From: an uncultured Muribaculaceae bacterium
GTDB taxonomy: Bacteria; Bacteroidota; Bacteroidia; Bacteroidales; Muribaculaceae
NCBI GenBank assembly: GCA_910584055.1
Contig: CAJTZS010000048.1
Location: 1-31,073, forward strand
DNA: 31,073 bases
Reading direction: 5' to 3'
Shown: positions 24,980-31,073 of the stretch, one piece after another
Numbering within the stretch: position 1 is the first letter of the stretch
Layout: each line of letters begins with the position of its first letter
Notes under the pieces: model-generated
What the model saw: the letters and a program-made list of their open reading frames with translations, nothing else
Told to the model about the DNA's origin: nothing
The model's database searches: none
Made by a program: the position numbers and the translations under genes

Positions 24980-27900
24980 TATTTAAAGTAATTTATTGCG
25001 TTTTTAAATAAGTTCTGCATCTTGTTGCCGTGAATGTTCTTCATCAGACCGTCGGCAAAGCGTTCGGAGTGTCCCATCTTGCCGAGGATGCGTCCGTCGG
25101 GAGAGATGATTCCCTCGATCGCTTCTGTAGATCCGTTGGGGTTCGCCGGTGATGTCATGGTGGCGTTGCCTTCGGTGTCGGCATATTGGAATGCGATCTG
25201 CCCGTTGGCGCGGAGTTCGGCCGCCAGTTCGGCAGAGGCCATGAATTTTCCTTCACCGTGAGAAGCGGCTATGCTGTGTATTTCCCCTATCTCGAAACCT
25301 TCCAGCCAGGGCGATGCCACTGATCCTACGCGGGTGCTGACAATCTGCGAGATATGGCGGTTGATGTCGTTGTGGAAAAGTGTCGGACTTTCAGCCGAAA
25401 GTTCCCCGATCTTTCCATAAGGTAGGAGACCGGACTTCACGAGTGCCTGGAATCCGTTGCAGATGCCCAATATCAGGCCGCCGCGTGCCTGCAGGCGCTT
25501 GATGGCGGCTTTCACAGTGTCGTTGAGCAGGATGTTTGCGATGAACTTGCCGCTGCCGTCCGGTTCGTCGCCTGCGGAGAAACCGCCGCTGATGGCGAGG
25601 ATATGGCATTCATCGATATTGCGTGCCATCTCTTCTACGGAGCGTTCGATATCTTCGGCCGTAAGGTTGATGAATACGCTGCTTCTGACTTCCGCCCCTT
25701 CGCGTTCGAAGGCCTTGGTCATGTCGTAATCGCAGTTCGTGCCGGGGAATAGTGGCAGGAAAACAATCGGGTGTTCTGTCTTCTCTCCGGTCCAGCGGCT
25801 GGAGTTTTTACCAGAGGTTGCGTTTTCAACCTTTTCTTCTACGCCGCTGCGGTCGGGATAAACTTTGGTGAACCTTCCACGGTTCGCTTCGAAGGCCTCC
25901 CCTATCGCAATCTCTACACCATTGACGATCAGTCTGCCTTCGGTTGTCTTGCCGATAAGTTCCGCATTCGGGAAAGACAGCTCTGCGTTGCTTTCCACAA
26001 TAAGCGAGCCGTGCCCGAAATCGAATAGATCTTTGTCGGATACTTTAACGTCAGCTCCTATGCCGTTACCGAAACTCATCTTGGCGAGACCTTCCGCAAT
26101 GCCTCCAAAGCCGACAGACCATGCCGACAGGATTTCCCCTCCTTCAATGCCCTTGCGGACGTTTCCGAAGTTGAGGATCAGTTGCGCGGTGTCGGGTGTG
26201 AGGTCAGCCTTGGGCGTATGGCGGATTATGTATATGTAATTGCCTGCTTTCTTGAATTCCGGGCTTATCACCTTGCGGGCATCCACCGTGCCGGCAGCGA
26301 AAGCGATGAGTGTTGGAGGAACGTTTATGTCGTTGAATGTTCCGCTCATCGAGTCCTTGCCGCCGATTGCCGGAAGTCCGAAGGCCAGCTGCATCTCGAG
26401 TGCCCCGAGAAGGGCCGCCAATGGTTTTCCCCAGGATGTTTCGTTATGCATACGTTCGAAATATTCCTGGAACGAGAACCTAAGCTTACGGAAGTCTGCA
26501 CCTGCGGCTGTAGCTTTTGTCAAGGCTTCCACCACAGCATATGCCGCACCGTGATAGGGACTCCAGCTGCTGATATAAGGATTGAAGCCGAATGTCATGA
26601 TTGAAGCCGTGTCGGTGTGATGGTTTCCCACCGGAAGCTTCTGCACGCTGGCCTGCGTTTCCGTGCCCTGTGTCGCTCCTCCGAAAGGCATCAGCACGGT
26701 AGAGGCACCGATTGATGAGTCGAACATTTCGATCAGACCTTTCTGCGAAGTGACGTTTTCGTCCTCAAGGTTGTTAAGGAATCTTTCCTTAAGTCCTGTG
26801 CCCTTTATGTCGCGGTTAAAGGGATCTATGTTGTCGATGCTGCCGATGTTTGCTTTTGCGAAATGCCGGGCCCCGGCGGAGTCGATAAATTCACGTTTCA
26901 GGTCTGCCACGAGTTCCCCGTTGTAATACATCCTCATCCTGCCGGAATCGGTTACGTCTGCAACGTGGCGCACTTCGATGTTCTCTTCGTGGCAGTAGCG
27001 TTCGAACTCCTCTCGGTCTTTGGGTTCCACCACCACCGACATCCTCTCCTGGGATTCGCTGATGGCGAGTTCCGTCGGGTTGAGTCCTGAATATTTGGTA
27101 GTGACGCGGTCGAGATATATGTCGAGTCCGTCGGTCAGCTCACCGATTGCCACGCTGACGCCTCCTGCCCCGAAGTCGTTTGATTTCTTGATCAGGCGTG
27201 TCACCTCCGGACGGCGGAACAGTCGCGAGATCTTGCGCTCTTCGGGTGCGTTGCCCTTCTGAACTTCGCTGCCGCATTCCTCGAGAGAGGATTCGTTATG
27301 CTCTTTCGATGAACCTGTTGCTCCTCCTATGCCGTCGCGACCTGTGCGGCCTCCGAACATGAGGATAACGTCTCCCGGCTGCGGACGCTCGCGGCGAACG
27401 TCGGATGCTTTTACGGCACCGGCTACTGCCCCGACTTCAAGACGCTTTGCAACATATCCGGGATGGTATATCTCGCGGACGTGAGTGGTGGCGAGACCGA
27501 TCTGGTTGCCGTAAGATGAATAGCCGGCTGCGGCCTTCAGTGAAATCACCCGCTGCGGAAGTTTACCCTCCATGGTTTCCGACACCGGCTTGTAGATGTC
27601 GCCGGCACCGGTCACGCGCATTGCCTGATAAACATAGCTGCGGCCGCTCAACGGGTCGCGGATCGCACCTCCGAGGCAGGTTGAAGCGCCTCCGAAGGGT
27701 TCGATCTCTGTAGGATGGTTATGTGTCTCGTTCTTGAACTGGAGTAACCAACGTTCCTCTTTCCCGTCAACATCGATGTCAACATATATCGAGCAGGCGT
27801 TGTTCTCCTCGCTCTGTTCGAGGTCTTCCAATAGCCCCTCTTTGCGCAGGTAGCGTGCCCCGATTGTGGCGAGATCCATGAGGCAAAGGCTCTTGTTCTC

Positions 27901-28677
27901 GCGTCCGAGGTCTTGGCGGATGCGTTTCCAGTCCTCGAGAGCGGAGCGTAAGGTGCCGGATATGGGGGAATCCTCGATGTTTATGTCTGTCAGCTCTGTG
28001 GTGAATGTAGTGTGGCGGCAATGGTCGCTCCAATATGTGTCGAGAATCCGGAGCTCGGTCTCGTTCGGGTCGCGACCTTCGGTGGTGAAGTAGTTCACAA
28101 CCTCCATGAGGTCATCCCCATTCATTGCCAACCCTTTCTCTTTGCAATATGCAGAGGCTTCTTCAGCCTTTATATCGCGGAAACCTGTCAATACGGGCAC
28201 AGGCTTCGCTGCGGCGCGTTCCGGCTTTTCAAGGCGGTTGAGATCCTTCTGTCGCGCTTCGACTGCGTTGATGCAGTATTTTGCGATACGCTCCATTTCC
28301 CTCTCGCCTACCGATTCATCGAAAATCATCAGCCGGCTGCTGCTAATTTCGATATCGGCGCACGGTTCGATAAGTCTGACACATTCCTCTGCCGAGTGTG
28401 CACGCTGGTCGAATTGCCCCGGAAGGCATTCCACTGCAAGATAAGGCATTCCGCCGATCTCTACGGAATCAGATACGTTATCGGTTGCCGGTTCTCCGAA
28501 CACACGGTAGGAACTGCGTTCGATAAGTTCCGGAGTGAAGCCGAAAAGGTCATATACGCAGAGAAGTCTGAGATTTTTTATATTTAGTCCAAGGTTCGAA
28601 TTAAGTTCGCGACGGAGGCTTTCTGCCTCGGTGCGGAATTCCGGACGCTTTTCAACAAATATTCTTGATTTAGACAT
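24979..28677 (-). CDS. purL: Phosphoribosylformylglycinamidine synthase (large single-chain form)
   Basis: PurL converts FGAR, glutamine and ATP to FGAM. At 1232 residues this is the single-chain form, with the PurS-like N-terminal domain, linker, tandem AIRS-like ATP-binding halves and a C-terminal glutamine amidotransferase fused in one protein, unlike the three-subunit PurS/PurQ/PurL system. Visible motifs include DTYWSDHCRHTTF, FKNETHNHPTEIEPFGGA and GGKDSMSGTF. The amidotransferase begins near FLPLFPGTNCDYD, with nucleophile Cys1073 in GICNGFQ and the His1203/Glu1205 pair in GHSER. It lies 12 bases after purE and overlaps purM by one base. Confidence 0.97.
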   Translation of the reverse strand: MSKSRIFVEKRPEFRTEAESLRRELNSNLGLNIKNLRLLCVYDLFGFTPELIERSSYRVFGEPATDNVSDSVEIGGMPYLAVECLPGQFDQRAHSAEECVRLIEPCADIEISSSRLMIFDESVGEREMERIAKYCINAVEARQKDLNRLEKPERAAAKPVPVLTGFRDIKAEEASAYCKEKGLAMNGDDLMEVVNYFTTEGRDPNETELRILDTYWSDHCRHTTFTTELTDINIEDSPISGTLRSALEDWKRIRQDLGRENKSLCLMDLATIGARYLRKEGLLEDLEQSEENNACSIYVDIDVDGKEERWLLQFKNETHNHPTEIEPFGGASTCLGGAIRDPLSGRSYVYQAMRVTGAGDIYKPVSETMEGKLPQRVISLKAAAGYSSYGNQIGLATTHVREIYHPGYVAKRLEVGAVAGAVKASDVRRERPQPGDVILMFGGRTGRDGIGGATGSSKEHNESSLEECGSEVQKGNAPEERKISRLFRRPEVTRLIKKSNDFGAGGVSVAIGELTDGLDIYLDRVTTKYSGLNPTELAISESQERMSVVVEPKDREEFERYCHEENIEVRHVADVTDSGRMRMYYNGELVADLKREFIDSAGARHFAKANIGSIDNIDPFNRDIKGTGLKERFLNNLEDENVTSQKGLIEMFDSSIGASTVLMPFGGATQGTETQASVQKLPVGNHHTDTASIMTFGFNPYISSWSPYHGAAYAVVEALTKATAAGADFRKLRFSFQEYFERMHNETSWGKPLAALLGALEMQLAFGLPAIGGKDSMSGTFNDINVPPTLIAFAAGTVDARKVISPEFKKAGNYIYIIRHTPKADLTPDTAQLILNFGNVRKGIEGGEILSAWSVGFGGIAEGLAKMSFGNGIGADVKVSDKDLFDFGHGSLIVESNAELSFPNAELIGKTTEGRLIVNGVEIAIGEAFEANRGRFTKVYPDRSGVEEKVENATSGKNSSRWTGEKTEHPIVFLPLFPGTNCDYDMTKAFEREGAEVRSSVFINLTAEDIERSVEEMARNIDECHILAISGGFSAGDEPDGSGKFIANILLNDTVKAAIKRLQARGGLILGICNGFQALVKSGLLPYGKIGELSAESPTLFHNDINRHISQIVSTRVGSVASPWLEGFEIGEIHSIAASHGEGKFMASAELAAELRANGQIAFQYADTEGNATMTSPANPNGSTEAIEGIISPDGRILGKMGHSERFADGLMKNIHGNKMQNLFKNAINYFK

Positions 28678-28689
28678 TTCTTTAGGCTT

Positions 28690-29157
28690 TTATATTTCAG
28701 ATTCGAGTACCTTGCGTGCCTGCTCTTCGCGGAAATCGTCAAGACGTTTTTTCATTTCGGGATCTGTCACGGCCATAATCTCGATAGCGAGAAGGGCTGC
28801 GTTTTTGGCTCCGTCGATACCGACGGTCGCCACCGGTATGCCCGGAGGCATCTGCACCATGGAAAGAAGGGAATCAAGACCTTCGAGACTGCGGGATTTC
28901 ACAGGCACGCCGATCACCGGCAATGTAGTGAATGCCGCCACTACCCCGGCGAGGTGTGCAGCCCCGCCGGCTCCGGCTATGATGGCGCAGAGACCGCGTT
29001 CGCGGGCTCCCGAGGCCCATTCCTCGAGCTGTGCGGGTGTGCGGTGCGCGCTCAGCACCTTTTTCTCATACTCGATTCCGAAGGAATCAAAAATTGTCGT
29101 GGCTCCCGACATAACGTTCCAGTCGCTTGTGGAACCCATCACCACTCCTACTTTCAT
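28690..29157 (-). CDS. purE: N5-carboxyaminoimidazole ribonucleotide mutase
   Basis: PurE rearranges N5-CAIR to CAIR in the de novo pathway. The 155-residue protein starting MKVGVVMGSTSDW has the class I features GSTSDW at 8-13, SAHRTP at 36-41 with the conserved His38, and AGAGGAAHLAG. The ATG at 29157 is preferred because it gives the family-typical N-terminus; a start at 29193 would add 12 residues (MTNQHTEVRKEI) with no counterpart in the family. A GAGGTAAG stretch lies about 13-20 bases upstream. It is the first gene of the purine cluster; its usual partner purK is not nearby. Confidence 0.93.
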   Translation of the reverse strand: MKVGVVMGSTSDWNVMSGATTIFDSFGIEYEKKVLSAHRTPAQLEEWASGARERGLCAIIAGAGGAAHLAGVVAAFTTLPVIGVPVKSRSLEGLDSLLSMVQMPPGIPVATVGIDGAKNAALLAIEIMAVTDPEMKKRLDDFREEQARKVLESEI

Positions 29158-29203
29158 AATTTCTTTTCTTACCTCTGTATGTTGGTTAGTCAATATCTTT
29201 GAA

Positions 29204-29228
29204 GTTGTTTAAATAGCATCTAAACAAC
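29204..29228. repeat. 8-bp inverted repeat in the purE leader
   Basis: gttgttta (29204-29211) and taaacaac (29221-29228) form a short symmetric element about 47-71 bases upstream of the purE start, downstream of the strong terminator. Its place would suit an operator or a weak leader hairpin. No regulator can be assigned from sequence. Confidence 0.3.
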
Positions 29229-29241
29229 ATAAACATATATG

Positions 29242-29274
29242 AAAAAGAGGGCGTCGGGCACACTGCCCGACGCC
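29242..29274 (-). terminator. Strong intrinsic terminator upstream of purE
   Basis: tgcccgacgcc and its complement (29264-29274 and 29250-29260) form an 11-bp perfect stem with a 3-base loop. On the minus strand it is followed by CTCTTTTTC, a textbook intrinsic terminator. It lies about 85 bases before the purE start and so ends transcription of the RNA predicted upstream, or works as an attenuator if that RNA is the purE leader. Confidence 0.85.
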
Positions 29275-29409
29275 GCTATTTATCCGTTCACAATTTTGCA
29301 CACGATTGCACGCATGCCCCCATTTTCAGCCGCATGAACCGCCCTGCGCTTCATGCGCAGTCTGCGGACTATGGAATGGGATTGTTGTGTCATTGCCAAT
29401 TGAAAAATT
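29242..29409 (-). ncRNA. Candidate structured small RNA (6S-like) or purE leader
   Basis: Between a promoter-like motif and the intrinsic terminator, the minus-strand RNA folds by hand into a bulged rod. CAAUU (29402-29398) pairs with AAUUG (29295-29291); GCA with UGC and CAC with GUG follow. A bubble of about 6 and 15 bases comes next, then CCCAUU (29380-29375) with AAUGGG (29324-29319), AGUCCGCA (29370-29363) with UGCGGCU (29334-29328), and a terminal hairpin CUGCGC/GCGCAG closed by AUGAA. A long rod with a single central bubble is the hallmark of 6S RNA. No coding potential is visible. The identity as 6S is an inference; a purine-responsive leader or unknown sRNA remain possible. Confidence 0.45.
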
Positions 29410-29415
29410 AGATTG

Positions 29416-29447
29416 CAAAGTTACAACTTATTTTCCGATTTTACCAA
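29416..29447 (-). promoter_or_regulatory. Bacteroidetes-type promoter for the RNA upstream of purE
   Basis: On the minus strand TAACTTTG (29423-29416) matches TAnnTTTG exactly, and TTGG (29447-29444) lies 20 bases upstream as the -33 element. Transcription would begin near 29409. It is the best promoter match near the purine cluster and lies just after the stop of the 154-residue lipoprotein gene. Confidence 0.6.
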
Positions 29448-29483
29448 CTATTTCACCAAAACTTTTTTAGCCGTTCACGATGG

Positions 29484-29948
29484 TCATTGCTCCTCTGTCA
29501 TTCGCTTTATAAAAATGCTTGAGAAGGCATCACCGTCCTCTAAATATATGTTTATGGGTATGTCTTTATATTCTTCCGATAAATCGCTGAACCGGAGGTT
29601 GGCGATATGGCCATCGATGTTTATTGTTCCCCATTCGTATGTTCTGTTATGCCAATCGCTCTCCTTAGTTGACTTTTCTTTTTCCCATATATCGCCAACT
29701 TTAATATCGCATATCCAAGGATTGTAATTGGTTGCATTCAAGATAACCTCTCCTGCGTTAGAGTATAATTCGACAATGACGTTGCTATTCTTGTCTATTC
29801 CGACTTTGATTTCATCGTAATTGGAAACTGACTCTACTTTCCATTTGAATGCCGGCCACCCGCCATCTCGCTCTTCCTTGCAGCCCCCCAATATGTACCC
29901 CAAGGCGATTACCAATAATGTGAAATATTCTTTTCTCATATAGTGCAT
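29484..29948 (-). CDS. Small predicted lipoprotein (possible protease-inhibitor-like)
   Basis: This 154-residue protein has a type II signal peptide (LLVIALGYILGGCKEE) with Cys at the lipobox. An ATG three codons downstream (29939, MRKEYF) is an equally good start. The mature part is beta-rich, with WHNRTYEWGTINIDG followed by I-x-L-x-F strands, a pattern reminiscent of single BACON-like beta-sandwiches. It looks distantly paralogous to the neighbouring 150-residue lipoprotein (similar length, a W...Y...W segment in the second half, a closing hydrophobic strand). In Bacteroides, small lipoproteins encoded beside C10 proteases resemble the protease propeptide and inhibit the enzyme; that role is possible here but unproven. 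Confidence 0.75.
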   Translation of the reverse strand: MHYMRKEYFTLLVIALGYILGGCKEERDGGWPAFKWKVESVSNYDEIKVGIDKNSNVIVELYSNAGEVILNATNYNPWICDIKVGDIWEKEKSTKESDWHNRTYEWGTINIDGHIANLRFSDLSEEYKDIPINIYLEDGDAFSSIFIKRMTEEQ

Positions 29949-29951
29949 TTT

Positions 29952-30149
29952 GTTTGTTAAGTAGGTAAGAAAAATTAATGCACAAATAAAACGCAGTTAT
30001 TTTTGAGATGTTTTTGCCGCGTAATGAAGGAGCATATAGGCATATGCAACTGAATTACAAGGTGAAAACAGCCAAAAAGAACAAGTTTTATTGGGCAAGA
30101 TTTCATTACCTACATATATCGTTTAATTTTTCTTACCTACTTACTAAAC
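29952..30149. mobile_element. MITE-like inverted-repeat element, second copy type
   Basis: A 26-bp arm at 29952-29977 (containing taagtaggtaagaaaaatta) is repeated in inverse orientation at 30124-30149 with two mismatches. Inside, a core at 30026-30053 reads gaaggagcata...atatgcaactga, closely matching the core of the element at 3193-3397 (gaaggagcatag...ctatgcgactga at 3271-3298). The 198-base unit has no coding potential and fills the gap between the two lipoprotein genes. No clear target duplication is seen. Confidence 0.5.
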
Positions 30150-30175
30150 TATTAACAACTTCAATATATCAGAAA

Positions 30176-30628
30176 TCATGGATTTCTTTGGATAACCAAA
30201 GTTGCTGTTAAGGCAAGTAATGAATCTATTCGAAAACTAATTTTAGCATTCTTTCCTTCATAGTCAACATCGTTAAAAAATGTAATGTCAATATATTTCC
30301 CTGAGGTTTCGATTTTCATCCATTCATTATTATAATTGTGTTTGTACCAATCTTCATATGGAGTATCGAACGCACTTAATGCTTTATCCAAATGCTTGTT
30401 ACACTCTAATCGTAGATACCCTCCCCCTTTTGAAACATTTATGTAAATATTATCGCTCTTCTTTTTTATATGTTCGATTCTGACAGAAATATTTCCCGGA
30501 TTTGAATTCTCGATTACCTTAAACTCTAGTGGATGAAAATCATCTACCTCCTGCATTTGGCATGATGACAGAAATATCACACTAAATATAATGGCAATAA
30601 ATATTTGATATAATCTTCTATTATTCAT
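30176..30628 (-). CDS. Small predicted lipoprotein (possible protease-inhibitor-like)
   Basis: This 150-residue protein has a clear lipoprotein signal (IFIAIIFSVIFLSSC, Cys23) followed by an acidic stretch. The mature domain is beta-rich (FKVIENSNPGNISVRIEHI ... YLRLECNKH ... EWMKIETSGKYIDITFF ... ATLVIQRNP), with a W..I...G..I.I pattern and a closing strand ending in Gln, as in BACON-like domains. It begins 10 bases after the stop of the C10 protease fragment, so it was probably co-transcribed with it. This is the arrangement of C10 protease and propeptide-like inhibitor genes known in Bacteroides, but the inhibitor role is inferred from context only. Confidence 0.75.
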   Translation of the reverse strand: MNNRRLYQIFIAIIFSVIFLSSCQMQEVDDFHPLEFKVIENSNPGNISVRIEHIKKKSDNIYINVSKGGGYLRLECNKHLDKALSAFDTPYEDWYKHNYNNEWMKIETSGKYIDITFFNDVDYEGKNAKISFRIDSLLALTATLVIQRNP

Positions 30629-30638
30629 AATTTTCAGC

Positions 30639-31037
30639 TTAGGGTTCGCGAATATAAAGTTCTTTTCTGTCGTAATGGTAATTTAGGGTTTCCTCATCTG
30701 TTTTGATTTTAATATTATCATCGAAAAACCATCCGTCATATTTACCATTCCATCCCCAGTTCATATGGAATTTTATCAATGCGTGATAATTATTATATTC
30801 GTTGGCAGCTTCTGCCTTATCATATTTAAACTCAGGATACCAAACATCTGTTAATCGCCACAGCGTGTAGCTTACATTGGTTTCTGAATGATACAAACCA
30901 TCTATCACCCAGGCATGACCGGATTGAAGTAATCCTTTTTGCCCTCTGGCATATACCGGAGTACGGTTATCTCGGATGTGGGAAATTATTTTAGCAGAAT
31001 TGTGATTATTTTTTGATACAATAGAGATTAAATAAAG
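30639..31037 (-). pseudogene. C-terminal half of a C10-family cysteine protease, apparently broken
   Basis: The open frame reads IISHIRDNRTPVYARGQ, then SGHAWVIDG with the C10 catalytic His, and ALIKFHMNWGWNGKYDGW, the Asn/Trp active-site segment; it aligns well with His341 and NWGW of the intact protease in this window. An in-frame TAA at 31038-31040 lies upstream, and the remaining 33 bases to the window edge give no recognisable C10 sequence in any frame, so the Cys half is missing or frameshifted. No ATG is present; a GTG at 30908 would start inside the His motif and lose the catalytic His. A sequencing error or a frameshift beyond the edge could also explain it. Confidence 0.6.
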
Positions 31038-31073
31038 TTAGATGTTAAGCACGATGCAGAAATCTCCAGTTAT

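Noticed and set aside
29158..29409. Purine riboswitch upstream of purE
   Set aside because: The three-way junction with two kissing loops and the conserved core bases of purine riboswitches are not visible; the region folds better as a single bulged rod.
30008..30211. 67-residue plus-strand frame between the lipoprotein genes
   Set aside because: It lies mainly within the inverted-repeat element at 29952-30149 and overlaps the end of a lipoprotein gene; no protein features.

Overview
The window looks like a chromosomal segment of a gut Bacteroidales bacterium, most likely in or near the Muribaculaceae; the family placement is an inference. The evidence is the long AT-rich non-coding stretches, promoter-like TAnnTTTG boxes, Bacteroidetes-type lipoprotein signals, BspA-like and GLUG-type giant secreted proteins, C10 (streptopain-type) proteases, and short C-terminal tails resembling type IX secretion (Por) sorting domains. 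No rRNA, tRNA, CRISPR array, integrase or transposase is visible.

Left part (1-5000). About 980 bases of non-coding DNA carry several repeats: a pair of inverted gtgcatcc-type palindromes, a 21-bp tandem duplication and a nested inverted repeat. A secreted BspA-like leucine-rich-repeat protein follows on the plus strand. Downstream of it is a 205-bp MITE-like element with perfect 18-bp terminal inverted repeats and flanking TTA. Next, on the minus strand, come a 56-residue lipoprotein and a 305-residue protein of unknown function with a glycine-rich N-terminal helix.

Middle part (5000-14640). A 2129-residue secreted GLUG/beta-helix protein (minus) and a 925-residue secreted C10 cysteine protease (plus) are transcribed divergently from a 321-bp AT-rich region. 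A perfect 14-bp stem-loop separates the protease gene from the convergent purine cluster.

Right-centre (14640-29160). Ten purine nucleotide genes lie on the minus strand in the order purE-purL-purM-purN-purH-purD-purB-purA-guaB-guaA. They cover FGAR formation and amidation, ring closure, AIR carboxylation, the last steps to IMP, and both branches to AMP and GMP. Most junctions overlap or are a few bases long, so the genes are probably co-transcribed. Two spacers, before purA and before guaA, instead hold the same AT-rich palindromic repeats. purF, purC and purK are not in the window.

Upstream of purE, a good Bacteroidetes promoter is followed by about 110 nt able to fold into a bulged rod and then by a strong intrinsic terminator. 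This reads as an independent small RNA, possibly a 6S-type RNA, or else as a transcribed leader with an attenuator.

Right edge (29480-31073). Two small paralogous lipoproteins and the His-containing C-terminal half of a second C10 protease form a minus-strand group, resembling protease/inhibitor loci known from Bacteroides. The protease fragment has an in-frame stop upstream and seems to be broken. Another 198-bp inverted-repeat element, sharing a core with the first MITE, lies between the two lipoprotein genes.
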